The notes: a model not told the origin generated them from the letters alone. DNA of 64,000 nt from Glaciecola sp964621345 (GCA_964621345.1 CAZUON010000004.1:61150-125149); one strand, 5' to 3'; shown: positions 43,964 through 52,613, counted from the stretch's first letter. Program-made: numbers and translations.

Positions 43964-44868
43964 GTTGAACCACAGCATCCGGCAGATGGGTTTGATTTTT
44001 TGGTTTGTTGGTTTTGCTGTGGCTCTAACATGTGCGCATTCTGTGCGCTTGAATTTTGTATTTTGGGAACGCCAAGCATATCTGCGTCGCTCGTATTTTT
44101 AAACTGAATCAGTTCAGCTAACAAGGCAACTGCAATCTCTTGTGGCGTATTTGCGCCAATATTAATACCCGCTGGAAATTTCACGTTTTTTGCAGCAGCA
44201 CGAGTTTCTTCGTTAGTTGTAACAGCCTCTAATAGTTTCTTGGCTTTTTTGCTACTGGCTATGAGCGCAGTATAAGGCGATGCAATATCCAATGCGGTTT
44301 TAAGGCCTGCATTGTCATGTTTACCTTGAGTTGATACAACCACATGAGGCATACGGTTAAAAAACATATCAGGTATATGAAAACTCTCTAGCACATTAAC
44401 CTTATCATCAAACAAACCACTATCGATATCCTTGGCAGCTACAGTGACTTCAAAGCCCGAAAGAGAGGCAATTTTTGATAGTGCTTGGGCAACCGGAGAT
44501 GCGCCTAAAATTAATAATATTGGTTTCACAGTCACAGGCTCAATGAAAATATCTAGGGTCCCGCCAGAGTGACAGGCCATATTAAATTTAACGATGCCGT
44601 CTTCAACATCTGTTTGTGGGCTGGGTGTTACTCTAATTAGCTGCGCTTGGCCGCTTTGAATACATTCTCTTACAGCCTTTCTGACAGCAGGTTGTGCACA
44701 ACCCCCTCCAATCCATCCAAAAATTTCACCATCATAGGTGACTATAGCTTTCGCGCCAGGCTTAGCGGAGGTGGGTGATTGGCAGCGCACAACGGTAGCA
44801 ACCGTGAAATGCTGCCCAAGTTCGGTGAGTTCTTTTGCTTTTTGTTCAAGACCAATTACATTTACCAT
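43960..44868 (-). CDS. coxF: XdhC/CoxF-family Moco chaperone
   Basis: 302-residue XdhC-family protein. It has GWIGGGCAQPAV and FNMACHSGGTLDIFIEPV, with the conserved Cys, in the first half, and a Rossmann-like LILGASPVAQALSKIA and NIGANTPQEIAVALLAEL in the second. A Cys-Cys tail (AGCCGST) follows a Gln/Asn-rich linker. The equivalent gene in known cox clusters follows coxE and is called coxF. The symbol rests on position and family. Likely handles Mo cofactor for CODH, with the second XdhC paralogue and the desulfurase. Confidence 0.88.
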   Translation of the reverse strand: MVNVIGLEQKAKELTELGQHFTVATVVRCQSPTSAKPGAKAIVTYDGEIFGWIGGGCAQPAVRKAVRECIQSGQAQLIRVTPSPQTDVEDGIVKFNMACHSGGTLDIFIEPVTVKPILLILGASPVAQALSKIASLSGFEVTVAAKDIDSGLFDDKVNVLESFHIPDMFFNRMPHVVVSTQGKHDNAGLKTALDIASPYTALIASSKKAKKLLEAVTTNEETRAAAKNVKFPAGINIGANTPQEIAVALLAELIQFKNTSDADMLGVPKIQNSSAQNAHMLEPQQNQQTKKSNPSAGCCGST

Positions 44869-44882
44869 TGTATGTTAAACCT

Positions 44883-46082
44883 CTACCATGTTTTAGTAAG
44901 TGCAGGCTCAAGTGCCGCCAGCGACTCTAAATTATTGGCAGGTGCAAATAAATCTACATAAGGCAGGGCAGCCGACATTCCCGCCGCTACGGGTTCATAG
45001 CCTTCCCGCCCTAAAAGCGGATTTAGCCAAATGATTTTACGGCAGCGCCGCTTGAGTTTTTGCATCTGTTCTGCGAGTACATCACCCGTTCCGGAATCTA
45101 GGCCATCGCTGATAATCATGACCATAGAGCGTTTATTTACGCTTTGGCCATAGCGCTGGTTGAATGTCTGCAGGCATTCGCCAATTTTTGTGCCTCCAGA
45201 CCAACCCTCCGACATCATCGCTAGGCTGTTGCGCACACGCATCAAGTCGGTTTGTTTAAGGGCGTCGGTAATTGGGAGCAAATGGGTATGGTAAGCAAAG
45301 GCTTGAACGTCTTTAAATACGCTAATGAGTCCTCTAGCAAAGCGTAAAAACAAGAAACTGTACATCGACATTGAGCGACTAACATCAACGATAATAATCA
45401 GTTTTGGGGTTTCTGGTTTTAAGCGTTTTCGGCAGAGTTCAAGGGGAGTACCGCCATAGCGTAAACTTTTGCGCATTGTTTTACGCAAATCAATCATGCC
45501 TTTGTTTGCCTGATATTGATAACGCCGAGAGATACGCTTTTTCATTTGTTTGGCCAAGCGTTCAATTAAGCGCTCCATTTTGCGCATTTCGTCGGGGTCT
45601 TTTATTGAATGAAAGTCTTCCTTTGCCTGGTTAGCGCGAGAGCTTACGCCTTCTTTTGTACCACTTGCCTCTGGCACCTCGTTGTCTTGTTCTTGCGCTT
45701 GAGTGTCGCCTGAAGACGGTTTTGGTGCTTGTTTACTGCCGCTATCGGCTTGTTGTTTACTTTGTTCTGGTGCCTTCTTTTTGGCTGCGGGCGTTTGACT
45801 CGATTGCACAAATTGTTTCATGTTTGACACCATCCAATAGGCATCAAACATTTCATCAAATTTTTTCCAGTCGTCTTCGTCAGAGCAGACTAAAGCTTTA
45901 AGACCCTGTTTGAAAGCATATTTATCGCGCATGTCACAGTACTTAGCCAATTTAAGTGCATCGACTTGCTCGGCTAAGCCGACTTTAAAATTGTTATTGC
46001 GAGAATGCCGAATGAACCCTACTACCCGACTATTGAGATGTTGCGGCAGGTCATCGAGAGTGGTCAGAGGTGCATCAGACAT
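44883..46082 (-). CDS. coxE: CoxE, VWA-domain CODH maturation protein
   Basis: 399 residues. The N-terminal helical region is followed by an acidic/Gln-rich linker (about 95-150). A C-terminal von Willebrand A domain has the MIDAS motif DVSRSMS, with the later conserved WSGGTKIG and ISDGLDSG. CoxE partners the AAA+ protein CoxD in assembling the Cu-S-Mo centre of CODH (known for Oligotropha). Directly follows coxD by 12 bases. Confidence 0.92.
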   Translation of the reverse strand: MSDAPLTTLDDLPQHLNSRVVGFIRHSRNNNFKVGLAEQVDALKLAKYCDMRDKYAFKQGLKALVCSDEDDWKKFDEMFDAYWMVSNMKQFVQSSQTPAAKKKAPEQSKQQADSGSKQAPKPSSGDTQAQEQDNEVPEASGTKEGVSSRANQAKEDFHSIKDPDEMRKMERLIERLAKQMKKRISRRYQYQANKGMIDLRKTMRKSLRYGGTPLELCRKRLKPETPKLIIIVDVSRSMSMYSFLFLRFARGLISVFKDVQAFAYHTHLLPITDALKQTDLMRVRNSLAMMSEGWSGGTKIGECLQTFNQRYGQSVNKRSMVMIISDGLDSGTGDVLAEQMQKLKRRCRKIIWLNPLLGREGYEPVAAGMSAALPYVDLFAPANNLESLAALEPALTKTW

Positions 46083-46094
46083 TGGTATAAAACC

Positions 46095-46985
46095 CTAAAC
46101 AGCACGAGCGATTAATCGCTCAATTTCGAAGGTTTCGAGGCGAGTCGCGTCCTCACGCGTTTTTAGTAAGCACACTAAACTATCTTGAATACTTTCAAGG
46201 TCTTGGTTAAGGCTATTCACACCAAGGTTCAATAGGGCCGCCGCCCAATCGAGGGTTTCAGCAACGCCTGGTGTTTTTTGTAAATCGACTTTACGTAAGT
46301 CTTGGATAAAGGCAACGATTTGACGCGCTAATTGTGGACCTATTTCAGGCACTCGGGTATTGACGATTTGCAGTTCTTTATCAAAGCTGGGGTAATCAAC
46401 ATAATGATAAAAACAGCGACGTCTAAGCGCATCACTGAGCTCTCGCGTGCCATTGGAGGTGAGTACTACAAACGGTTTTGATTTGGCTTTTATAGTACCA
46501 ATTTCAGGAATGCTGACCTGAAAATCCGATAGTAACTCAAGCAAATAAGCCTCGAACTCCTCATCAGCCCGATCAATTTCATCAATCAATAAGACCGGTG
46601 ACTTTTCTTGCATAATGGAAGCAAGCAGGGGACGTTCGAGTAAATATTTTTTACTGAAAAGCTGATTTTCAATAGATTCACCTTGGTTGTCCATTTGCTT
46701 TTCCAACATTTTTATTGAGAGCAATTGATGTTGGTAGTTCCACTCATAAACTGCGGAATTTATATCCAGACCCTCGTAGCACTGTAAACGAATTAATGGA
46801 CAGTCGTGGAGTTGAGAAATTACTCGCGCAATTTCGGTCTTACCTACACCTGCATCACCTTCTAACAATAAGGGACGTTTCATGTCTGAGAACAAGAGCA
46901 AGCTAGCAGACAAATTACGCTCAGCAATATATCCAAGCTTTGCTAACTCGCCCTGAAACGCAGAAATACGATTAGTGGTGGTCAT
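46095..46985 (-). CDS. coxD: CoxD, MoxR-type AAA+ ATPase for CODH maturation
   Basis: 296-residue AAA+ ATPase. It has Walker A GDAGVGKT (43-50), Walker B VLLIDEIDRADEEFE, sensor 1 VLTSNGTRELSDALRRRCF with the Arg finger, and a helical lid. CoxD is required for sulfuration and copper insertion at the CODH active site in Oligotropha. It forms the usual MoxR/VWA pair with coxE and lies 14 bases after coxG. Confidence 0.93.
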   Translation of the reverse strand: MTTTNRISAFQGELAKLGYIAERNLSASLLLFSDMKRPLLLEGDAGVGKTEIARVISQLHDCPLIRLQCYEGLDINSAVYEWNYQHQLLSIKMLEKQMDNQGESIENQLFSKKYLLERPLLASIMQEKSPVLLIDEIDRADEEFEAYLLELLSDFQVSIPEIGTIKAKSKPFVVLTSNGTRELSDALRRRCFYHYVDYPSFDKELQIVNTRVPEIGPQLARQIVAFIQDLRKVDLQKTPGVAETLDWAAALLNLGVNSLNQDLESIQDSLVCLLKTREDATRLETFEIERLIARAV

Positions 46986-46999
46986 AATATTGGTCTGTC

Positions 47000-47584
47000 T
47001 TACTTTTTAGAACTAAACAAGCTTTTAAACCAACCTACAAATACCGACCACGCAAAGCCAATACCGTTGAGTTCAGCAGGCTGCTCAGCAATTTGTTCAC
47101 GTGCTTGTTCAGCTTCTTCACCTTCGCCCATACTGGCAATGTTGTTTTCAAAATTTTTGCCAAATTGGTTGAGTATTTGATCCGACACTTGGGTCATCAT
47201 ACGACCCCCTAAGCTGGCAGCTTTACCGGTCACAGTAACGGTCGCATCGCCCTTTAAAATGGATTTTCCATCGTCGGTATCGACGACCCATGCGCGCAAG
47301 TCCATCGTGGCGGAAGACGAACCTTTTGTGTCTTGTCCTTTACCAATCATATGCATCTCGCGCTTTTCGCTGTCCATGCTTTGCACGACAATATCGCCGT
47401 TAAAGGCCATTGTTGCAGGGCCAATTTTGGCCTTTACTTTTCCTTTATATTTTCCTTCACCTAAATCTTCGGTAATTTCAGCACCCGGCATACAGCTGGC
47501 TACCCCGGGCATATCTTGTAAAAAGGTCCAAGCTTGAGCGCCAGTTCCAGGTAATGTGAATTCTTTATTTAAATCGACTTTCAT
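47000..47584 (-). CDS. coxG: CoxG, SRPBCC-fold membrane partner of CODH
   Basis: 194 residues. An SRPBCC (START-like) domain (about 1-150, MPGVASCMPGAEITED and KGDATVTVTGKAASLGGRMM are characteristic) is followed by an acidic linker and a C-terminal hydrophobic anchor with basic end (SVFVGWFKSLFSSKK). CoxG is thought to recruit CODH to the membrane, and binding or shuttling of quinone has been reported for mycobacterial homologues. It follows coxL after a 79-base gap holding a hairpin. Confidence 0.92.
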   Translation of the reverse strand: MKVDLNKEFTLPGTGAQAWTFLQDMPGVASCMPGAEITEDLGEGKYKGKVKAKIGPATMAFNGDIVVQSMDSEKREMHMIGKGQDTKGSSSATMDLRAWVVDTDDGKSILKGDATVTVTGKAASLGGRMMTQVSDQILNQFGKNFENNIASMGEGEEAEQAREQIAEQPAELNGIGFAWSVFVGWFKSLFSSKK

Positions 47585-47624
47585 TTTGTACCACTTATCG
47601 TCATGAGAAGATGTTGAATAAGAG

Positions 47625-47657
47625 CGATTGAACAGCCAGTCAATGACTGCTCAATCG
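47625..47657 (-). repeat. Intra-operon hairpin between coxL and coxG
   Basis: The outer stem CGATTGA/TCAATCG (7 bp) and an inner 5-bp stem (CAGTC/GACTG, 3-base loop) form a two-part hairpin just past the coxL stop. No T run follows in the direction of transcription, so it is more likely a 3'-protecting or processing structure than a full terminator. It could favour coxMSL mRNA over the accessory genes. Confidence 0.5.
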
Positions 47658-47663
47658 TCACTT

Positions 47664-50066
47664 TTAGTTGTCGAGCAATCCTAGCTCTTTAATTTGCTTC
47701 CATACTCTGTGTGCATTGTGCGGCATATCCATGTGCGTTATGTCTAGGTGCGCAAATGCATCCACAATAGCTGAAGTAAAGGTAGGAATACTGCCAACAT
47801 GAGGTGATTCAGCGACACCTTTTGCACCAATTGGGTGATGCGGTGATGGTGTCACCGTATAGTCAGTCTCCCATTTGGGTGTTTCAACAAAGGTAGGCAA
47901 GAAGTAATCCATCAGGGTATTACCCAATAGGTTACCTTGCTCGTCGTAAGGGAGCTCTTGTCCCATAGCAACTGCATAGCCCTCATTAAGACCGCCATGT
48001 ATTTGTCCATCAATAATCATTGGGTTGATACGTGTGCCGCAATCATCTAAGGCATAGAATCTGCGGATATGAGTAACACCGGTATCTTTATCAATATCTA
48101 CCACACACAAATACACCCCGTTAGGGAAAGTAAAGTTGGGCGGATCGTAATAATCAACCGCTTCAAGTCCTGGCTCCATTCCCTCAGGTACGTTGTTATA
48201 AGCCGCCCATGCAATATCCTTCATAGTTTTTTCTTGGCCTGGAACACCTTTTACTTTAAAGCGATCTACTTCCCACTCTAGGTCGTCTTCGCTAACTTCG
48301 AGTAAGTGTGCTGCAATCTTCTTCGCTTTCGCCTTTATTTTACGCGCAGCAACCGCGGTCGCCGCACCGCCCACCGGCGTAGAGCGAGAGCCATATGTCC
48401 CTAAACCGTAAGGCGCGGTATCGGTATCGCCTTCTTCAATAGATATTTCTTCAGAGCTCAAACCAAGTTCAGTCGCAATAATTTGTGCATAAGTAGTTTG
48501 GTGGCCCTGTCCTTGTGTAATGGTGCCCATTCGAGCAATCGCTGAGCCAGTTGGATGCACCCTAATTTCGGCACTGTCGAACATACCCACACCCAAAATA
48601 TCGCAAGACTTAGATGGACCTGCACCTACCACTTCGGTAAAGGTCACTAAACCTATGCCCATGAGTTCGCCTTTCGCGCGTTTCTCCTCCTGTTCTTTTC
48701 GCAGTCCTTTGTAATCCACGGCATCAAGTACCTTGTCCAATGCGGTGTGATAATCGCCTGAGTCAAGCTCAAAGCCTAAGCATGTTTTGTAGGGGAATTG
48801 TTCTTTTTTCACAAAGTTGCGGCGGCGAATCTCGGCCTTATCAATACCTAGTTTTTGTGCCAATACGTCCATGGTGCGCTCTACCACATAAACTGCTTCG
48901 GTTACCCTAAATGAGCAGCGATACGATACTCCGCCGGGTGCTTTATTCGTATACACCCCGTCTACATTCAAATGAGCAACCGGAACATCATAAGAGCCTG
49001 TGCATATATGCATAAAACCGGCTGGGAATTTCGAGGGATCTGCACACGCATCAAACGCTCCGTGGTCGGCGAGTACGTTTACGCGCAAGCCTTTGATAAT
49101 GCCATTGCTGTCAGCGGCGATTTCTCCACGCATGTGATAATCGCGAGCAAAAGCAGTTGAGGATAAATTTTCCATGCGGTCTTCGACCCATTTTACGGGT
49201 ACGCCCAATACAATGGACGCCACAATAGAGGCAACATACCCCGGATAAATCCCTACCTTGTTGCCAAACCCGCCGCCAATGTCTGGTGATACGACCCGTA
49301 CACTACTCTCAGGTAGACCAGATAGCATTGATACAACTGTGCGCACTACATGAGGTGCCTGTGAAGTTAAATAAACGGTTAATTTGCCGTTTATTTTGTC
49401 CATGGAAGCTACGCAGCCGCATGTCTCTAGAGGGCACGGATGCACTCGATGATAAAGCATATCTTGAGAAACAGTGACTTCGGCTGATTCAAATACGCGG
49501 TCGGTCGCTTCTTTTTCGCCCGCTTGCCAGTTAAAAATATGGTTGTCATGTACGCGCGTGCTGTGAGCACCATCCATTTTACCTACGAGGTCTTCGCGCA
49601 GAACAGGCGCATCTGCTTCCATTGCCTTGTGTGGGTCAACTAATACAGGTAACTCTTCGTACTCTACCTCAACTAAATCAATAGCATCTGCGGCAATGTA
49701 GCGGTCATCTGCAACCACTAAGGCCACCTCTTGGTATTGAAAATGCACCTTCTCGTCGGCTAACACTGCTTGCACGTCACCGGCTAAGGTCGGCATCCAA
49801 TGCAAATTAAGGGGTTTGAGGTCTTCTGCAGTAATAACGGCATGTACACCGGGTAGTGCCAGAGCGCGTTCTTTGTTAATGTTCTTTATACGGGCATGCG
49901 CATACGGGCTTCTGACCATATCGGCGAATAACATGCCGGGAAGTTTGATGTCGTCGGTATAATTTCCTTTACCCTGAATAAATCGAGCATCTTCTTTACG
50001 CTTGCGTGAGCAACCGATACCGTTTAGCGAGTCTTCGCGGTCTTTCTTATCTGCTACTGTATCCAT
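47664..50066 (-). CDS. coxL: Form I aerobic carbon monoxide dehydrogenase, large (Mo) subunit
   Basis: 800-residue catalytic subunit that oxidises CO to CO2 at a Mo-S-Cu centre. It is form I by its active-site loop SYRCSFR (381-387), with Cys384 binding Cu. Form II enzymes have AYRGAGR. Gln236 (SQAPH) and Glu753 (GVAESPHVG) complete the active site, matching Gln240, Cys388 and Glu763 of Oligotropha. The sequence follows that enzyme closely throughout (MPTLAGDVQAVLADEKV, PYGLGTYGSRSTP, YTVTPSPHHPIGAKGV). The usual Ala before Tyr in the loop is Ser381. The start is set at 50066 by GAGG upstream and family length, 10 bases after coxS. In-frame sequence upstream overlaps coxS and is not coding. 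Confidence 0.96.
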   Translation of the reverse strand: MDTVADKKDREDSLNGIGCSRKRKEDARFIQGKGNYTDDIKLPGMLFADMVRSPYAHARIKNINKERALALPGVHAVITAEDLKPLNLHWMPTLAGDVQAVLADEKVHFQYQEVALVVADDRYIAADAIDLVEVEYEELPVLVDPHKAMEADAPVLREDLVGKMDGAHSTRVHDNHIFNWQAGEKEATDRVFESAEVTVSQDMLYHRVHPCPLETCGCVASMDKINGKLTVYLTSQAPHVVRTVVSMLSGLPESSVRVVSPDIGGGFGNKVGIYPGYVASIVASIVLGVPVKWVEDRMENLSSTAFARDYHMRGEIAADSNGIIKGLRVNVLADHGAFDACADPSKFPAGFMHICTGSYDVPVAHLNVDGVYTNKAPGGVSYRCSFRVTEAVYVVERTMDVLAQKLGIDKAEIRRRNFVKKEQFPYKTCLGFELDSGDYHTALDKVLDAVDYKGLRKEQEEKRAKGELMGIGLVTFTEVVGAGPSKSCDILGVGMFDSAEIRVHPTGSAIARMGTITQGQGHQTTYAQIIATELGLSSEEISIEEGDTDTAPYGLGTYGSRSTPVGGAATAVAARKIKAKAKKIAAHLLEVSEDDLEWEVDRFKVKGVPGQEKTMKDIAWAAYNNVPEGMEPGLEAVDYYDPPNFTFPNGVYLCVVDIDKDTGVTHIRRFYALDDCGTRINPMIIDGQIHGGLNEGYAVAMGQELPYDEQGNLLGNTLMDYFLPTFVETPKWETDYTVTPSPHHPIGAKGVAESPHVGSIPTFTSAIVDAFAHLDITHMDMPHNAHRVWKQIKELGLLDN

Positions 50067-50076
50067 TTTCTCTACC

Positions 50077-50553
50077 TCACGCTTCTTGTAGATTTTTGGC
50101 AGCGGTTTGCACTGCCTTGATGATATTTTGATAACCGGTGCAACGGCACAGATTCCCCGACATGCCCCAACGAATTTCTTCCTCTGTTGGATTTGGATTT
50201 TCTTGTAACAAGGTGTGAGCACGCATCAACATGCCTGGCGTGCAAAAACCACATTGTAAGCCATGTTCTTCAACAAAGGCCTGTTGCACAACGTGTAAAC
50301 CGTCTGCAGTAGCTAAGCCTTCGACACTGTCGACTTTGCTACCTGCAGCTTGCACGGTTAAAACAGTACAAGACTTCACCGATTTGCCATCAATGTTGAC
50401 CGTACAGGCACCGCAGTGAGAACTTTCACACCCGATGTGTGCACCTGTTTGCATCAAGTTTTCTCGTAGGGTATGAATTAGGAGTTCTCTTGGTTCTACA
50501 ACGACATCCACTGCTTTACCGTTTAGATTAAATGAAACTGCTTGCTTAGCCAT
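50077..50553 (-). CDS. coxS: CO dehydrogenase small (2x[2Fe-2S]) subunit
   Basis: 158-residue iron-sulfur subunit carrying electrons from the Mo site to FAD. The plant-type [2Fe-2S] site uses Cys42, Cys47, Cys50 and Cys62 (GCESSHCGAC, SC). The second cluster, in the helical domain, uses Cys101, Cys104, Cys136 and Cys138 (QCGFCTPGM, LCRCTGY). It starts 3 bases after coxM and is followed by coxL 10 bases on. The M-S-L order is that of form I operons. Confidence 0.96.
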   Translation of the reverse strand: MAKQAVSFNLNGKAVDVVVEPRELLIHTLRENLMQTGAHIGCESSHCGACTVNIDGKSVKSCTVLTVQAAGSKVDSVEGLATADGLHVVQQAFVEEHGLQCGFCTPGMLMRAHTLLQENPNPTEEEIRWGMSGNLCRCTGYQNIIKAVQTAAKNLQEA

Positions 50554-50556
50554 GGA

Positions 50557-51420
50557 TTACCCCTTTGCGTGTTCAATAGCTTGAATGATTGCACGACGGG
50601 CCATTATTGAGGCCATGTGCGATTTATATTCTTCGTCTCCGCGTAAATCGACTGCTGGGTCGCAAGCCGCTACGATAGCTTTCTCTGCTGACTTAAGCAG
50701 CGCATCATCTAGACGATTACCTTTGAGTATGTTTTCTGCATCTTCGGCGCGAATAGCCATGGGCGCAACATTGGTCAAACCAATTCGGATGTCCTTAATG
50801 ATATCTCCATCCATTTCAACAACGACGGGGGCACCCGCCACTGCGTAGTCGCCGGTTTTGCGTTTAAGCTTGCTGTAACCATGACCTACACCGGGTTTAA
50901 TTGCCGGTACTTTTATTGCCACAAGAATGTCGTGCTCTTCTAAGGAGGTCCAATACGTACCTAAGAAAAATCCGTTTGCTGGAATAGTGCGCTCGCCATC
51001 AGGACCGTGAATCACTAATTGCGCATCTAGTGCTAACATGACTGCTGGGTGGTCATTGCCTGGGTCGCCATGAGCAACATCGCCGCCAATTGTTCCGCGA
51101 TTTCTAACTTGAGGGTCTGCGACCAATTTTGCCGCCTCTACTAATAACGGGCAGTGTTTTTGTAATAGCTCTGACTCAATTACCTCGTTTTCGGTCATCA
51201 TTGCACCAATGGTTATGGTGTCGCCATCCATTGAAATTCCCCTTAACTCTTCAATGCCATTGATATCGATAAGATAGGGAGATTCAGCAAATCGTAACTT
51301 CATCATAGGAAGTAAACTGTGGCCGCCGGCAAGCAGCTTAGAATCTTCATTTTCTTGAAGTCTGGCGATAGCGTCGCTAATACTCGTCGCTTTGTGGTAT
51401 TCAAAACTCGATGGAATCAT
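50557..51420 (-). CDS. coxM: CO dehydrogenase medium (FAD) subunit
   Basis: 287-residue flavoprotein subunit. Its two FAD-binding motifs AGGHS (31-35) and TIGGD (110-114) stand at the same positions as in the Oligotropha enzyme. The C-terminal domain is of the CO_deh_flav type. It passes electrons to the quinone pool. First gene of the minus-strand cox operon, with GAGG 6 bases before the ATG. The leader upstream is about 340 bases long and contains hairpins. Confidence 0.95.
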   Translation of the reverse strand: MIPSSFEYHKATSISDAIARLQENEDSKLLAGGHSLLPMMKLRFAESPYLIDINGIEELRGISMDGDTITIGAMMTENEVIESELLQKHCPLLVEAAKLVADPQVRNRGTIGGDVAHGDPGNDHPAVMLALDAQLVIHGPDGERTIPANGFFLGTYWTSLEEHDILVAIKVPAIKPGVGHGYSKLKRKTGDYAVAGAPVVVEMDGDIIKDIRIGLTNVAPMAIRAEDAENILKGNRLDDALLKSAEKAIVAACDPAVDLRGDEEYKSHMASIMARRAIIQAIEHAKG

Positions 51421-51758
51421 GTAAGCCTCACGTTGTGGAGTCGTTATTTATACACTTAGCGCTCGGTATGGTTACCAAGCGTTAACACTCAGCAAAAAAC
51501 GTCTTTGGGGGCACGTCCTCTCCAGTTTAAACTACAACTGTGTTAGCACACGTAAAGGCGTAATTTGTTAATACGGGATTAAAGTTGTAAATAAATATAG
51601 GTTATAAATCTGAAAAAAGAACAAAACTTTTACAAATAAAGTTAAATAAGATCTTCAGAGCCCCATAGAGAAGGCAAAAGAAAAGGAAAAAACAAAATAT
51701 TAAATTTTTTTAAGGTAAGGTTTAGGGAGCTGTGAAACTCACGGGCAGGTAAAAAAAG
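51421..51758 (-). promoter_or_regulatory. cox operon leader/promoter region with hairpins
   Basis: This 338-base gap between moaE and coxM has no gene. On the minus strand an AT-rich half (51580-51720) suits a promoter, but no clear -35/-10 pair was found. Two stems lie nearer coxM. GGACGT/ACGTTT, with a 10-base C-rich loop, is followed by Ts (about 51497-51518). GCTTGGTA/TACCGAGC is an 8-bp stem with ACCA loop (51461-51480), 41 bases before the coxM ATG. They could form an attenuator or ligand-responsive leader. This is inference. Confidence 0.4.
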
Positions 51759-52214
51759 TTACTCGAACTCTTTCCAACGCTTGAGTGCATCTTTATCTGC
51801 CGCTTTTGATTGCACCCACCGACTTTGTTCGGGATGAATTTCTTTTTTCCAAATCGGTACTTTTGATTTTAAAAAATCCATTATGAACTCGCAGGCTTCA
51901 AAGGCGGCACGCCGATGAAGAGCACTCACGCCAACAAATACGATTTGTTCGTTCGCCATAATTTTACCTACGCGATGAATGACACGTATTTGCCCAAGCT
52001 CCCAATTTGCTCTCGCCTCATTACAGATTTCATCTAGAGCCTTGTGTGTCATTTCAGGATAATGCTCAAGCTCAATGCCGATAACTTTATCGCTTTCGCT
52101 AAAGTCTCTGACAATTCCGCTAAACGTGACAATTGCGCCGTCACTGGTGGCATTTAACCGGAGTTTTTCATATTCATTACCTTGAGAAAAATCTTGTGTT
52201 TGTATTGAAATCAT
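51759..52214 (-). CDS. moaE: Molybdopterin synthase catalytic subunit MoaE
   Basis: 151-residue large subunit of MPT synthase, which with MoaD adds dithiolene sulfur to cyclic pyranopterin phosphate. Motifs are FSGIVRD, LEHYPEMTHKAL, RVIHRVGKI, HRRAAFEACEF and the active-site Lys in PIWKKE. It is separated from moaABCD, reading the other way, and lies upstream of coxM on the same strand, so it may share control with the cox operon. Confidence 0.95.
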   Translation of the reverse strand: MISIQTQDFSQGNEYEKLRLNATSDGAIVTFSGIVRDFSESDKVIGIELEHYPEMTHKALDEICNEARANWELGQIRVIHRVGKIMANEQIVFVGVSALHRRAAFEACEFIMDFLKSKVPIWKKEIHPEQSRWVQSKAADKDALKRWKEFE

Positions 52215-52411
52215 TCTGGCAGTTTCCTTTGTTCAGCATGTGTTGGGAAAACAAAACGAAACTTGTAATACCCAATTGTTTGTTGTGCGGTAAATCTTTT
52301 TGTACTCCGGCTGCGCTTTACGATAGTGTTACATACACACTGTTGAGTGCAAGCATCGAAAGTTCCAATCGCTGAGTTGGCGCATTTATTCGTAATAAAA
52401 TTGTTAATTTT

Positions 52412-52442
52412 TTGATCAAAAAAACATAACGCTAGCTATACT
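52412..52442 (+). promoter_or_regulatory. Candidate moaA promoter
   Basis: TTGATC (52412-52417) and TATACT (52437-52442) have a spacer of 19, longer than ideal. The -10 is good. A start near 52449 would place the folded leader at the very 5' end of the transcript. The remainder of the 52215-52411 gap shows nothing that I can name. Confidence 0.4.
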
Positions 52443-52470
52443 TATACAGTCGTAAATAAACAAGACTCGA

Positions 52471-52581
52471 AGCCGTGCATTCTAAGGTCACAAGCAAAAT
52501 ATGACTATGAACACGCGGCCGCTGCCATGAGTAGCCGGGGTAAACGAGAAATTTTTTGCCCTCCCGCAGAGCGAGCACGCT
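52471..52581 (+). promoter_or_regulatory. Structured leader upstream of moaA, candidate Moco riboswitch
   Basis: A long-range stem closes about 110 bases: AGCCGTGC (52471-52478, one bulged C) with GCACGCT (52575-52581). Inside are GTCA/TGAC, CGGC/GCCG and an 8-bp hairpin GGGGTAAA/TTTGCCCT (52537-52544 with 52555-52562, two wobbles). A multi-stem domain just before moaA, ending 32 bases from its ATG, is where enterobacterial moa operons carry the Moco RNA motif. I cannot confirm the family consensus without a covariance search. Confidence 0.45.
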
Positions 52582-52613
52582 CACACTTTTGTATTTTGGA
52601 AAGGGTCGTATAG

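Noticed and set aside
47664..50066. Reading CoxL as a form II CODH or generic xanthine/aldehyde dehydrogenase
   Set aside because: The loop is SYRCSFR with Cys, not AYRGAGR, gene order is M-S-L, and the match to the Oligotropha enzyme runs the whole length.
50067..50222. Upstream in-frame extension of coxL
   Set aside because: It lies inside coxS in another frame; family length and the GAGG ribosome site support 50066.
51536..51552. CRP-like TGTG/CACA pair in the cox leader
   Set aside because: Spacer is 4 rather than 6 bases and the flanks do not match the CRP consensus.
52430..52452. ModE-like element (CGCTA ... TACAGTCG) upstream of moaA
   Set aside because: Half-sites match the known ModE pattern poorly and it overlaps the -10 box; not strong enough to call.
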